From: JAQAZP01 sp965531145
GTDB taxonomy: Bacteria; Acidobacteriota; JAQAZP01
Assembly (NCBI GenBank): GCA_965531145.1
Contig: CBESOE010000004.1
Coordinates: forward strand, 1-64,000
DNA length: 64,000 bases
Direction: 5' to 3'
Shown here: positions 45,640-55,637 of the stretch, piece by piece
Position numbering within the stretch: position 1 is the stretch's first letter
How the letters are laid out: each line of letters begins with the position of its first letter
Notes under the pieces: model-generated
What the model saw: only the letters and a program-made list of their open reading frames with translations
Database searches by the model: none
Told to the model about the DNA's origin: nothing
Position numbers and translations under genes: made by a program

Positions 45640-48459
45640 TCACTCCGCGCCCTGCTTTCCGGCGGGCGTCTCGGGTACCATACCCGGCACGAACCATACC
45701 TCACCATCGGCGTTGCCCGCCAGCAAATCCGGCAGGCCGTCATGGTTGAAATCCACCACGCAGGGCACCGGGTCCGGGCCCAGGTAGAGCGTGCCCCGCT
45801 CGTAGGTCACCGGCTCGGCGGCCCCGAAGTTGCCCTCACCGGACTGCTGCCCCCTCTGGTTGAGGAAGAGGTAGAGACTGCCCTGGGCCGTCCCCAGCAT
45901 GATATCCGGCAGAGCGTCCCCGTTCCAGTCGGAAACGGCAAACGGCGCCGCGCCGCCGTCCACCCGGCCGGGGTCGGGAGAGGCGTCGAAAACCACCCGC
46001 GCCGGCTCCAGCACGGGGTTGCTGTCCTCGCCCCGGTTGCGGTAGAGCAGTACCTGGCCCGACGCGCTGCCGCAGAGCAGATCCTTGCGCCCGTCTCCGT
46101 CCCAGTCCACCACCACCGGGCAGGCATCCTCGCCAAGATCGATCTCCCGCGACCCGCAAGAGAGGTAGTGTCCCTCGTCGTATGCCGGCACAGTGCCGGA
46201 GCCCAGGTTGCGGAACAGGGTGAGGTAGCCGATGCCGTCCCCCACCAGCAGGTCCTCCCGGCCGTCGTTGTCCCAGTCCACCGGGAAGGGCGAGGAGAAG
46301 CTCTCCACCGCGTTCTCCAGCCGAAGACCGGGCTCGAAGCGCTGCCCCTCCGCTGCCGGATCACGGCGGAAAAGGGTCAGAAAGCCGAAGCGGTCCCCGC
46401 AGATGATGTCGTAGAAACCGTCGCCGTCGTAGTCCACTACCCGGGGCACACAGGCCCGGTCCACCACCAGCGGCCGGCCGGTGGTGTCGGTGAGCAACTC
46501 GGGGATGCCGAGGGAGAACGGCTCAAAGGGTGTCAGGGAGACCGAAAGGCTGCCGATCGAGCCCTCGGGCACCACCACGGTCTGGATCCGCTCGGCATAG
46601 CCGGGCGCGATCACCCGCAGGCGGTGCACCCCGGCAGGAAGATCCTCCAGCTCCAGGGGCGTGGCGCCAAGGTAGCGTCCGCGGTAGGTCAGGCTTCCGT
46701 CGATGTAGACGTGGGCCCCGTCCGGGTTGGTGGTCACCGAAAGCGACCCGCCGTTGAGGCCGAACCGCTCGGCGGTTTCCGCCGGAGACTCCTCCACCAG
46801 CGAGCCCACCCGGCCGCCCACAATGTTGGAGAGCATACGGTCCATGGCCGAGGCGGGCATGCTCACCCTGCCGCCGCCCACGGCCTGGCCTTCCAGGGTT
46901 TTCATCGGCTCACCGGCATCGCCGGCAGCCGGCAGTTCGGGTTGCTCTGCGGGCGGTGGCTCCGGCGTGTCCGGAACCTGGCGGGACTCGATCTCGCAGC
47001 TGACACCCTGGACTCCCCACCAGTAGCGGTTGGGCGGGTTGAAGGCCGCGGAGAATGTCAGTGTGTTCAGCCCCTGGTCCGCCACCACGGTGTCGTCCAC
47101 CCGGAGCACCTGCTCGCGGCTCCACTCCTGGTCGCCGGTGAGCGGCCCGTATGACCGGAGCAGGGTGCCGTTGAGCAGCACCTCCAGTTCGCCGGCGGTA
47201 TCGATATCCCACAGTTGGAAACGGAGCACCGCGTCCCCGGGAGCGCCGGGGAAAGTGAAGGAGGCCCGCTGTTCGTGCTCCATGTCACCGCCGCCGTCCA
47301 TCCGGCCCAGCGGCCCGGACCAGGGAAGCGGACGGGCGGGCAGCACGCTGCGCACGCCCCAGATGTAGCGGTGCGGAGGGTTGTAGGTGTTGCGGAAGAC
47401 CAGCCGGTTGGGCTGGCCGGGCTGCAGCAGGCCACGGGGCAGGACAAGATGCTGGGTCCGGCTCCAGGCGTCGTCGGAAACGCCGGGCCCCAGCGTCCGC
47501 ACCACAGAGCCGTTGAGGCTGATCTCCAGCTCGCCGGGGGAATCGATGTCATAGGCCTGAAAGGTGATCACCTGATCGGCGGAACCCTCGGGGGTGAACT
47601 GGTAGGCCACACTGGAGACGTTGCCCGCGGGCAGGCCCCGGGCGTTGCCGTAGGCCCGGAGGCTGGGCAACGGGATGGCCTGGCCCACCGCCACCCGGTT
47701 CACCCCCCAGAGGAGGTTCTGCCGCGGTTCCTCGGGATTCCAGAAACAGACCGTATTGGGCCGCCCGGCCAGCAGCAATTCTGCCGGAATGGTCCGGGAC
47801 CGCAGGGAACTCCAGTTGTTGTTTCCCGGCACGGGGTCGGCCTGGGCCATTCGCCTGCCGTTGACCAGGATTTCCACCTCGCCCCGATAGTCCACGTCGA
47901 AAAGCCGGTAGGTCAGCACCGTGTCGGTTAAACCGGGCTCGGGGGTGAAGCGGAAGACCGCGGCCGGGATCTCCGGCGCGCCCACCTCCAGGTCGCCGGC
48001 CACCATCTCGCCGGCGGGGAGCGGCAGGGCATCGGCGGCGAGGATATCCACACCCCAGGGGTAGCGCTGGCCCGGTGGAGCGTTGTTGCGAAACACCAGC
48101 ACGCCCCGACGGCCGGCCAACCGCTCCGCCGAAATCGGCGCTGAAAGAACCTCACCCCACTGCTCGTTACCGGTGGGCGGGATGGTGATCAGTGGTTTTC
48201 CATCCAGCAGCAGATCCAGTTCACCGGGGTAGTCCACGTCCCAGACGCGGAAGGTGATCACCCGTTCACGCCCCGGCTCCGCCGGCCCCACCGGGAAAGC
48301 CAGCATGGGCGACCAGGAGTCGAAAGCCCGGGTGAACCGTACCTGCAGCTGTTCGGGAAATCCCCGTTCCGGCGAGGCCGGCACGGCCATGGCTGAGGGG
48401 CAGGTATAGGCCAGGCAGAGCAGCGCGGCGATCACCGCCAAGCCGGGCAGCCGCTCCAT
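45640..48459 (-). CDS. Large secreted protein: four tandem beta repeats, PEGA, five VCBS/FG-GAP repeats
   Basis: This 939-residue exported protein has a signal peptide (LAVIAALLCLAYTCPSAMA). Residues ~35-490 hold four tandem copies of a ~115-residue domain, each with D(V/I)D..GE(L/V)x(I/L)xx(N/D)G and closing P..RY.WGV; the WGV sites are near 135, 251, 367 and 481. A PEGA domain (about 571-643; NPDGAHVYIDG, LPAGVHRLRVIAPGY) follows, then five repeats with D(Y/W/F)xxDGxxD loops (650-925). I do not recognise the four-copy domain; it looks like a beta-sandwich. No catalytic motif is seen. An ATG at 48522 and a longer frame to 48681 are alternatives; the start chosen here puts the signal at the N-terminus. 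It is probably cell-surface. Confidence 0.8.
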   Translation of the reverse strand: MERLPGLAVIAALLCLAYTCPSAMAVPASPERGFPEQLQVRFTRAFDSWSPMLAFPVGPAEPGRERVITFRVWDVDYPGELDLLLDGKPLITIPPTGNEQWGEVLSAPISAERLAGRRGVLVFRNNAPPGQRYPWGVDILAADALPLPAGEMVAGDLEVGAPEIPAAVFRFTPEPGLTDTVLTYRLFDVDYRGEVEILVNGRRMAQADPVPGNNNWSSLRSRTIPAELLLAGRPNTVCFWNPEEPRQNLLWGVNRVAVGQAIPLPSLRAYGNARGLPAGNVSSVAYQFTPEGSADQVITFQAYDIDSPGELEISLNGSVVRTLGPGVSDDAWSRTQHLVLPRGLLQPGQPNRLVFRNTYNPPHRYIWGVRSVLPARPLPWSGPLGRMDGGGDMEHEQRASFTFPGAPGDAVLRFQLWDIDTAGELEVLLNGTLLRSYGPLTGDQEWSREQVLRVDDTVVADQGLNTLTFSAAFNPPNRYWWGVQGVSCEIESRQVPDTPEPPPAEQPELPAAGDAGEPMKTLEGQAVGGGRVSMPASAMDRMLSNIVGGRVGSLVEESPAETAERFGLNGGSLSVTTNPDGAHVYIDGSLTYRGRYLGATPLELEDLPAGVHRLRVIAPGYAERIQTVVVPEGSIGSLSVSLTPFEPFSLGIPELLTDTTGRPLVVDRACVPRVVDYDGDGFYDIICGDRFGFLTLFRRDPAAEGQRFEPGLRLENAVESFSSPFPVDWDNDGREDLLVGDGIGYLTLFRNLGSGTVPAYDEGHYLSCGSREIDLGEDACPVVVDWDGDGRKDLLCGSASGQVLLYRNRGEDSNPVLEPARVVFDASPDPGRVDGGAAPFAVSDWNGDALPDIMLGTAQGSLYLFLNQRGQQSGEGNFGAAEPVTYERGTLYLGPDPVPCVVDFNHDGLPDLLAGNADGEVWFVPGMVPETPAGKQGAE

Positions 48460-48822
48460 ACCGCGACCCCGCTTCACGCGCTGCGGGCGGTGCCTGTGGT
48501 ACACGATTTTCACGTCAGCCATGCTCTCATACTCGAACAGCGTTCCGACGCTGTCACCCGGTGAAACCACCAATTCTTCCTGACGATGAGTAAGTACAAA
48601 GTCAAGTTTGCCCCGATTCGGCATCCGGTGCAAGCCGCAGCGCCACCAGGACCGTGACAAAACCATGACAAAATCAGTCAATTATTCCTGGCGAACCGGC
48701 TACAATAAACCTATATATGAAAACAGCCGCACCAAATGCCTTGCCAGAAAACCGAGTACTGATTCACGCGGGGTGGTAAGCTTTTTATAAGCCTTGCCTG
48801 CCGCCCAGGATGGGGGCCACCC
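48460..48822. other. Divergent region between PEGA/VCBS and orphan genes
   Basis: On the minus strand the frame of the PEGA gene stays open through most of it (to 48681), so part could be extra N-terminal coding. On the plus strand an AT-rich segment at about 48660-48790 contains TACAAT (48703-48708) and is a plausible promoter zone for the orphan gene. No separate gene is seen. Confidence 0.35.
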
Positions 48823-51800
48823 ATGAACAGGCATCCTGCACCACCGACCGGAATTTCTCGCAACAGACTCATCATCGTCGCGGCAACGGTCTGCCTGCTG
48901 CTCACCGCACCGGCCCTTGCCGGCAGTGACATTCCACTGATGGAAGTCCCGGGCGGAATGGGCTCGGTGAGCCGATTGCTGGGTCATGCCACGGAAACAA
49001 CGGACGGCTTTGCCCGCAGCGTCAACCGTATCCTCCTCGAGGTGGTCCGGCCGGACAACGACTGGCAGGAGCACGAGGAGCGTGCCCTGCTCTCCGCCTA
49101 CATCACCACCGTCCGCGAACTGGAGGCGAGCTACGGGCCGCGTATCGAACTCTCACCCGCCACCGGCCAGGGCCGGCGCGAGTTCACCCGGCTGGCCGCC
49201 CTCTGCGGTTATGCGGTACATCGCAAACGGGGCCGGCTGGTCTGTACCCAGCGCGGCGGCCCCAACCCGCTGCACCGTCGCCGCACCGCACTGGCCCTGG
49301 GCTGGGACCTGGCCGGCGAAGCGGAAAAACTGGACGCCGGCGAGACGGTGGTGCTGGAGTTTAAAAATGATCAGGCCAAAGCGCCTCTCGACTTCACCAC
49401 CTGGGCCTCGATCACCGGACGGCCGGTGGACAGCAGCACGGCGTTCCTGGAACTGGCCCGTGACCAGCGGCTGGGACTGGTGATCGAGGGGCTGCACCAG
49501 GTGACCGACGAGACCGGGGACTTCTTCCGCAACGGGCAGCTTACCTGGGTCTATGACGATGCCCCCGCCCCCTTCTACCGCTACTCCGCCCAGCTGGAGT
49601 TGCGGCAGGGGTCGCTGGTGGTGCCCGGCGGCAGCGGCGCCGAGTCAGGCTGGTCCGAACTGCTGGGGGTTCCGGTATCCGATACCGTCCCCTTCATCCG
49701 CGCCCTGCTCTGCACGGAAGACGCCCGGGGAGCCTACCTCTGGCAGCTGCTCTCCACGGTTCCCCCCGAGGTGCTGGACGAACTGGCCTCCACCGGTCTG
49801 GACCAGGCACCGTCCTGGACGGTGCGGCTGGAGAAGATGTACCAGCGGCTGGGTGAGGAATCGGACCGGTTGGCCTTTGCCCGGCCGCGGGCCCCCGGCT
49901 TTGGTATCGGCGACTGGGAGGTGCTGGGGCTGGTCTTCCCTGAAGGGCCCGGAGAGGAGTGGGACGGTGAGGAGCCCATCGCCAGGATCGTTCGCGCCTC
50001 GGGTTTTGCCGCCGGCTGCTCCGGCCAGGGGCTGCTCACCGACACCCGGGCTGATCTGCCGCTGCTGCTGCAGGCTGAAGACCGGACACCAATGGCCCTC
50101 CACACCCTGGAGAGCCTCTGCATCTCCGACCCGCTGCTGCTGCGCGATTACCTGGAGCTGGTGGACCAGATGGACCGCCGCACCTCGGCCCGCGGCAAGC
50201 CGTGGCCGGCGGAGAACTTCCAGGGCGGAGTGGTGCTGCTGCGGATCCTCGCCGAAGCCGGCTGGGTGGGACATGCCTTCATCGAAGACCGGTTGCGGGA
50301 CTGGGTCGACATCCACCGCCAGGCGGCACGGCCGGAGGAGGTCGGCTCGGCCCAGCTGCAGTGGCTGGCCGGTCTGCTCACCGATCTCCCTGCCATCAGC
50401 GACGATGCACCGGGCCGCGGTGAACGGGAACGGGCCTTCATCGCCTCGCTGATCAGACGTCGCGACCCCCAGGCCTTCCACTGGCGTGGCCTCGACTACC
50501 GGGGTGAGCGGGGCCGGGACCTGGCGGCTACCATGGCCCGCAGGATGGTGGACCAGCGGATTCCCTGCCCCGACCAGGTGGTGGAGATCGCCGCCCAGCT
50601 GTCCCGGTTGTCCGAGGCCTGCCGCACGGGAGATCTGGAGCGATCCCGGCGCATCGCCACGACCCTGGGCAGCCGCATCTCCGCCCTGCCCTACCCCCAT
50701 TCTGAACCGCTGCCGGGACAGCCGAACACCGACGCCAGTCTGCTGCCCCTGGAGCGGAAAAAAATACTCAAACGGCTCACCGCCATCCGTGAAAACCGCG
50801 ACCCCGGACGTCTGAGAGCCATGGCCCGGGCGGCGGAAGCGGCGGCGCGAATGATGGGCCCGGAGATCCGGCCGCTGTTCATCTGTCCGGCCTACCTCGA
50901 GGCCATGGGCGAGAAGGACCACTTCCTCTTTGCCGACCGGAACCTGATCCGGCGGCACGCGGTCAGTTCCGCCTGGGGGACCAAAGACCACCCGGTGACC
51001 CCGTGGCGCGCGGCCACGGTGATCCCGGCGGCGCACTCCGATCACGGAACCCACATTGCCGGCCACCTCACCGGCGTTCCGGCGGCCATGGCCGCGGTGC
51101 TCTCGGTGGGCAGCGATTCGGCGGCCGGGACCAGCAGGGCGTTCGCCCGTCTGGAACCGGCGTGGTACGAGAACGCGGTGACCACACCCTGGCACCGGAT
51201 CACGCCCGAGCTGTCGCGCTTTGTCTCCGCGGCCCTGGTGGCCGGGGACCAGCTGATCAACAACGCCCTGGCCGATGGCGGGGCCAGCCAGGCGCTGAAC
51301 CCGGTGCGCCTCTTCGTCCCCCCGGCCCGCCTGCAGCAGGAGGCCCGGCGGCTTCGCGAGGGCGACAACGGAACATCGCTGATCTCCACCAGCGAGCGCT
51401 TCATGGCCGGCCTGGCCGTGGCGGAGAACGGCCCGCTCACCGCGGCGGTCTGGGGCATCCCCACCGGCCTCTGCCAGGAACTGGAAACTTCACGCGTGCT
51501 GCTGGGCAGCGACTGGCGGCGGCTGGTGGACGAGGCCGGCGCCCCCACCCCGGCGATCAACGGCCGGGGCCGGGCCTGGGTGGGCTACTGGCCGTCGTAT
51601 GAATCCCTGGTGCGCAACGGCCCGGTGGAGCGGCTCCGGGAGCGACAGCTGATCGACCTTCGACTATTGGTGATCGACTACCTGGGCCGCAACCACCTGC
51701 CCGGCGAGGTGGGTGCCGACCTGTTCACCGATCTCCTCTTTGCCGTGCCGCGGGAACTGCTGATGGAAACGGCCCGTGACTGGGAAGGATTCCTCGCCTG

Positions 51801-51882
51801 GACCGCCATGCAGGATGAAAAGAGCTTCGACGAAAGGATGAGAAAATGTTTCGCCTCCGGACGTTATTTTGCGCAGCTCTAG
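48823..51882 (+). CDS. Large secreted protein of unknown family
   Basis: This 1019-residue protein has a signal peptide (LIIVAATVCLLLTAPALAG). The rest is mainly helical with no recognised domain. Noticeable stretches are HSDHGTHIAGHLTGVPAAMAAV and a well-conserved-looking core at about 700-870 (PLFICPAYLEAMG, FVSAALVAGDQLINNALADGG). Codon use matches neighbours, so it is a genuine gene. Its last 37 bases overlap the VWA gene, suggesting joint translation and function. There are no zinc, serine-protease or transmembrane signatures. It could be an enzyme or scaffold working with the VWA protein in the envelope. No family can be named. Confidence 0.75.
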   Translation: MNRHPAPPTGISRNRLIIVAATVCLLLTAPALAGSDIPLMEVPGGMGSVSRLLGHATETTDGFARSVNRILLEVVRPDNDWQEHEERALLSAYITTVRELEASYGPRIELSPATGQGRREFTRLAALCGYAVHRKRGRLVCTQRGGPNPLHRRRTALALGWDLAGEAEKLDAGETVVLEFKNDQAKAPLDFTTWASITGRPVDSSTAFLELARDQRLGLVIEGLHQVTDETGDFFRNGQLTWVYDDAPAPFYRYSAQLELRQGSLVVPGGSGAESGWSELLGVPVSDTVPFIRALLCTEDARGAYLWQLLSTVPPEVLDELASTGLDQAPSWTVRLEKMYQRLGEESDRLAFARPRAPGFGIGDWEVLGLVFPEGPGEEWDGEEPIARIVRASGFAAGCSGQGLLTDTRADLPLLLQAEDRTPMALHTLESLCISDPLLLRDYLELVDQMDRRTSARGKPWPAENFQGGVVLLRILAEAGWVGHAFIEDRLRDWVDIHRQAARPEEVGSAQLQWLAGLLTDLPAISDDAPGRGERERAFIASLIRRRDPQAFHWRGLDYRGERGRDLAATMARRMVDQRIPCPDQVVEIAAQLSRLSEACRTGDLERSRRIATTLGSRISALPYPHSEPLPGQPNTDASLLPLERKKILKRLTAIRENRDPGRLRAMARAAEAAARMMGPEIRPLFICPAYLEAMGEKDHFLFADRNLIRRHAVSSAWGTKDHPVTPWRAATVIPAAHSDHGTHIAGHLTGVPAAMAAVLSVGSDSAAGTSRAFARLEPAWYENAVTTPWHRITPELSRFVSAALVAGDQLINNALADGGASQALNPVRLFVPPARLQQEARRLREGDNGTSLISTSERFMAGLAVAENGPLTAAVWGIPTGLCQELETSRVLLGSDWRRLVDEAGAPTPAINGRGRAWVGYWPSYESLVRNGPVERLRERQLIDLRLLVIDYLGRNHLPGEVGADLFTDLLFAVPRELLMETARDWEGFLAWTAMQDEKSFDERMRKCFASGRYFAQL

Positions 51883-52982
51883 CCATCGCCGCCCTGTCCA
51901 TTCCGGTCGGTGCCGGCAACCTGGTGCAGTTCATCTCACCGCAACCCGGTGATCTGGTCACCGGAATGACCCAGATCCAGCTGGCGGTGATCAACGGCAC
52001 TCGGCACATCGAACGGGTGGACCTCTATGTACGGGGCCGGCTGATCGGCACCGCCTTCCCCCCCGAGTGGTCCCTGACCTGGGATGCACCCACCAACGTT
52101 TCGGCCGACGGCATCGACGCCGTTGTCTACGAGGACGGGTCGATGGTGGGCAAGGTGCGTCTGGACACCCGCGAGTTCTACTTCGGCGAGTCGATCAACA
52201 TCTCGGCGGTGCAACTCTACCCGGTGGTGGTGGATCGCCGGGGCCGCTACATCAAAAACCTCTCGGCCGACGACTTTCGCATCTACGACCAGGGGCAGCC
52301 GGTGGAGATAGAACATTTCGCCACCGAGGCCACCAGCCTGAGCATCGCCGTGGTGCTGGACAAGAGCAACAGCATGTCAAAGAAAATCGGCGTGGTGCAG
52401 AACGCCTCCTGCGGCTTCGTGGACAAGCTGGGCGAGGAGGACGAAGTGTCGGTCTACGCCTTCAACCAGCAGCTGGAGCGGATCATCTCCCCCACCCGGC
52501 TCCGCGGTCCGGTGAAACGCGGGATCCGCACCCTGGAGGCCGGCGGGGGCACCGCTCTCTTCGATGCCCTGATCCGGGTGCTGGACGATATGGAGGGGGT
52601 TACCGGCCGCAAGGCGATCTTCCTCTTCTCCGACGGCCTGGACGAATTGAGCCTGGCCGGCCTGGAGATGGTGATCGACGCCGCCCGTGACCACCGGGCG
52701 ATCATCTACACCGTGGGCGCGGGACAGGACGAGCGCAGCGCGCGGGCGCGCATGGACCTGCGCATGCTGGCCGAGGAGACCGGCGGCGAAGTCCACTTCA
52801 TCGAGCGTTTCGAGGAACTGCCCACCGTCTTTGACGCCATCCTCGACCACCTGCGCTCGCAGTATGTGCTCAGCTACCGGCCCAGCCCGGGCCCTCCCGG
52901 GACCCGCTCGCTGGAGATCCGCTGCGACAAGCGCTCCTATCGCGTGCGCTGCCGCAAAAGCTACTACCACCAGGGGTCGTGA
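51846..52982 (+). CDS. Secreted VWFA-related domain protein
   Basis: This 378-residue exported protein has a signal peptide (AALAIAALSIPVGA), an Ig-like N-terminal region (about 30-110) and a von Willebrand A domain (about 130-355). The MIDAS motif is LDKSNSMSKK, with T at GGGTALFDAL and D at FLFSDGLDE. The layout (QLYPVVVDRRGRYIKNLSADDFRIYDQG then VWA) matches the VWFA-related domain common in Acidobacteriota. Such proteins bind metal-dependent partners. The gene overlaps the preceding orphan gene by 37 bases and is convergent with a TonB receptor. Confidence 0.92.
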   Translation: MFRLRTLFCAALAIAALSIPVGAGNLVQFISPQPGDLVTGMTQIQLAVINGTRHIERVDLYVRGRLIGTAFPPEWSLTWDAPTNVSADGIDAVVYEDGSMVGKVRLDTREFYFGESINISAVQLYPVVVDRRGRYIKNLSADDFRIYDQGQPVEIEHFATEATSLSIAVVLDKSNSMSKKIGVVQNASCGFVDKLGEEDEVSVYAFNQQLERIISPTRLRGPVKRGIRTLEAGGGTALFDALIRVLDDMEGVTGRKAIFLFSDGLDELSLAGLEMVIDAARDHRAIIYTVGAGQDERSARARMDLRMLAEETGGEVHFIERFEELPTVFDAILDHLRSQYVLSYRPSPGPPGTRSLEIRCDKRSYRVRCRKSYYHQGS

Positions 52983-52985
52983 GGC

Positions 52986-55400
52986 TCAAAATTCCCAGTT
53001 CACGCCGAACGAGGGGATGATGCCCAGCCAGTTTTCTGTCTCGAACACCACATCCACCGTGCCGTCGGCCTGCTCGATGTACTCCGGGTCGGTGATGTTG
53101 ATCCCGCGGGGGTTCTCCCGGTTGTAAATGTTCATGATATCGATGAAGAAGATCAACCGGCCGATGCGGATCGGGGTGGCCCGGCTGATCCGGACATCCA
53201 GCCGGTGGTAATCGTCCAGGCGTTCCCCGTAGAAGGGGCCCACGGTGTAGGCCAACTCCCCGGAACCATCGAGAGTGTCCACCAGCTCAGCCGACACCAC
53301 GGTGGTGGGCCAGCCACTGTGCCAGGTCCAGAGCCCGGTGAGGGTCCACTTCTCGTTGGGCCGCCAGCTGCCGCTGACGGTGAAGGCGTGGGGCTGGTCG
53401 ATGTATCGCGGCACGAACTCGCCGTCCAGCTCGTCCTCGATGGAGGAAATGGTGTAACTCAGCCACCAGCTGAACGGCCCGGCCCCGCGGCTGCCCAGGA
53501 AGAGTTCAACGCCCCGGGCCTTGACGCTTTCCGGCTCCAGACGCACCAGGCCGGTGGCCACCTCGGGCGCCGGGTGAAATGGGTCGAAGATGGTTTCGTA
53601 GCGGGGGCGGGGATCGGCCACCTGGCGCCAGTAGGCGTCGATCCGCAGATGTATCTTGTGCAGGAGGTCGGCGTCATATCCCGCGGTCCACTGCTCGGCC
53701 AGCTGCGAGCGGTAGAATTCGAAATCGCCAAAAGGCACGTTCAGTTCGTGGGGCCGCATGGTCTGGTAGTAGTGGCCATAGCCGGCGCGCACCAGGCCCC
53801 CGGCGCCCAGATCGTAGACCAGGTTGACCCGCGGGCTGAGATCGCTGTCCTCGGTGAGGGACTGGGCATCGTAGCGCACCCCCAGTTCGGCGGTGAAGCT
53901 GCGGCCCAGACGGAAACGGTCGGCCAGGTAGACAGCGTATTGTTCGGCGGTGTAGTCCTCGTTGAATGACGTGACCCCGGTCCCGGGCTCGAATCGGGGG
54001 TCGTCGATGGGATCCTGCACCTGGAAGGTGTTGAGGTAGTCGTAAGTCGCATCATAGCGCCTGGCCTCGAAACCCCAGCGGAGATACTGCCGCCCGGACA
54101 GTTCGAACTGCCAGCCCTGGCGCAGGCTGAGCAGGTTCAGGTCCCGGTCGTCGTTGAGGTCGATCCCCTCTTCCGGGTCGACATAGAGGATGTAGCGGTC
54201 GGTGGTTACCTGGCCCAGGGAGAGCGTGGTGTCGACAAAGGTCCGAGCCCCGACGATCCACTGGTGGTCCAGCCAGACATAGCGGCTACCGTACCCGGTC
54301 TCCGCCTCGCTGTATTCCTCAGCGCTGTCCTCCTCCTCGAAGACTAGGCTGTCATCCGCAGCCAGCACGTTCAGCGCCAGCCGGTGCTCCTGGTTGAGGT
54401 TGTAGGCCAGCTTGAAGAACCCGTCCCAGTATTTCGGGTCGGGTGGATCGTCGTCATCGCCGTCCGAGGCCATACCGAGAATCACATCGAGATACCCGCG
54501 GCGCAGCGAGCCGAGCCAGCTCCCCTTTCCCTCGCCCCAGGTCCCGGAGGTGAACCCCCAGGCATTGGTGAAGCTGATGCCGATGCTGTGCAGGTTCTCC
54601 ACCGGTTCCGTCGAATTCATCTCCAGCAGCGCGGTCATCCGGTCGCCGAAATCGGCCGGGAATCCGCCGGGGGTGAGGTCCACGCCGCCGATCACCTGGG
54701 GGTCGAGGATGCTGAACACCCCCTGGAAGTCCTTGAGGTGGAACGGCTCGAAGAGTTCCTGCCCGTCCAGCAGGACCAGGATCTCGTCGTGCAGGCCACC
54801 GCGCACGCTGAAGCGGGAGGAGATGTCCCCGGAAGCGGCACCGGGCAGTGCCGTGATCGCCCGGTAGAGATCGTCACCGAAGTGGGGCATGGTCATGATC
54901 TCCTCCCGGTCCAATGACACCGCCGAGACCGGGTCCTCACGGAGGATGGAGGCGGTGGAGGTGACCACGATCTCCTTCAGCGGCACCTCCACCCGGCCCA
55001 ACTGGATGGTAATCTCCGCCGTGCTTCCAACGGTCACGATCACGCCTTCCGCAACACCCACCGAAAACCCCGAGAGGTGGGCTTCCACCCGCCACTCACC
55101 CGCCGGCACGTCGCTTATCTCAAAGCGCCCGTCCCGGCCGGTGACGGATTCGTGCCCCGACTGGGGTATGTGAACCCGCACACCGCCCACCGGCTGGCCG
55201 TCTTCGTCGATGACCGATCCGCCGATGGTGCCGGTGAAGGATGGAGGGGGAGGGTCGTCCGCGGCCAGCGCATCGCTGCCCGGGGCAAAACAGAGCCCGG
55301 TGAGCAGGAGAAGCAGGACAGGAAGAAATCGCAATGACGTGAGCCGGAGGCCGAAGAGTTGTATGCCTGAGCGGGACCTGTTCCTCTCATGCTGCAGCAT
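52986..55400 (-). CDS. TonB-dependent receptor with carboxypeptidase-regulatory domain
   Basis: This 804-residue outer-membrane receptor has a signal region (LPVLLLLLTGLCFAPGSDALA). A carboxypeptidase-regulatory-like domain (about 55-130, GTIGGSVIDEDGQPVGGVRV) and plug (about 140-250, EIVVTSTASILREDPVSAVSL, FSVRGGLHDEILVLLDGQELF) precede a barrel ending NWEF. The plug differs clearly from that of the receptor at 2 kb (and it has no YLVDGVD motif), so a different ligand is likely. AGGAG lies 7 bases before the ATG. It is convergent with the VWA gene. Confidence 0.92.
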   Translation of the reverse strand: MLQHERNRSRSGIQLFGLRLTSLRFLPVLLLLLTGLCFAPGSDALAADDPPPPSFTGTIGGSVIDEDGQPVGGVRVHIPQSGHESVTGRDGRFEISDVPAGEWRVEAHLSGFSVGVAEGVIVTVGSTAEITIQLGRVEVPLKEIVVTSTASILREDPVSAVSLDREEIMTMPHFGDDLYRAITALPGAASGDISSRFSVRGGLHDEILVLLDGQELFEPFHLKDFQGVFSILDPQVIGGVDLTPGGFPADFGDRMTALLEMNSTEPVENLHSIGISFTNAWGFTSGTWGEGKGSWLGSLRRGYLDVILGMASDGDDDDPPDPKYWDGFFKLAYNLNQEHRLALNVLAADDSLVFEEEDSAEEYSEAETGYGSRYVWLDHQWIVGARTFVDTTLSLGQVTTDRYILYVDPEEGIDLNDDRDLNLLSLRQGWQFELSGRQYLRWGFEARRYDATYDYLNTFQVQDPIDDPRFEPGTGVTSFNEDYTAEQYAVYLADRFRLGRSFTAELGVRYDAQSLTEDSDLSPRVNLVYDLGAGGLVRAGYGHYYQTMRPHELNVPFGDFEFYRSQLAEQWTAGYDADLLHKIHLRIDAYWRQVADPRPRYETIFDPFHPAPEVATGLVRLEPESVKARGVELFLGSRGAGPFSWWLSYTISSIEDELDGEFVPRYIDQPHAFTVSGSWRPNEKWTLTGLWTWHSGWPTTVVSAELVDTLDGSGELAYTVGPFYGERLDDYHRLDVRISRATPIRIGRLIFFIDIMNIYNRENPRGINITDPEYIEQADGTVDVVFETENWLGIIPSFGVNWEF

Positions 55401-55572
55401 CGGTCGGCTCCTTTTTCCTGAAAAGGGCTTGGACGGTATATGACCCTATTCGCTGTACAAGGAGAATTCAGTTGCGTATTTGAATACTACATTACTTGAC
55501 ATTCATTGATTATAGAAACGGATGTAGAAACAGATTCGTTCGAATATGAATTGTCATTCTGATCGACTGCGC

Positions 55573-55610
55573 AAAAAATCGGCCCCGCCATCCTGGTGGA
55601 TGACGGGGCC
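55573..55610 (-). terminator. Intrinsic terminator after the FadL-like gene
   Basis: A GC-rich hairpin (GGCCCCGCCATC...GGATGACGGGGCC, 55581-55610) is followed on the minus strand by T6 (55573-55578). It is the clearest Rho-independent terminator in the window. Confidence 0.88.
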
Positions 55611-55637
55611 TCAAAGCTCTTCAGCACTCGAACCTGG

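Noticed and set aside
44737..47154. Plus-strand frame of 805 codons opposite the cyclophilin and PEGA/VCBS genes
   Set aside because: It spans two recognised genes on the other strand and shows no motif.
55480..55560. TTGACA near 55496 as a plus-strand promoter
   Set aside because: No gene follows on the plus strand and no -10 box lies at correct spacing.
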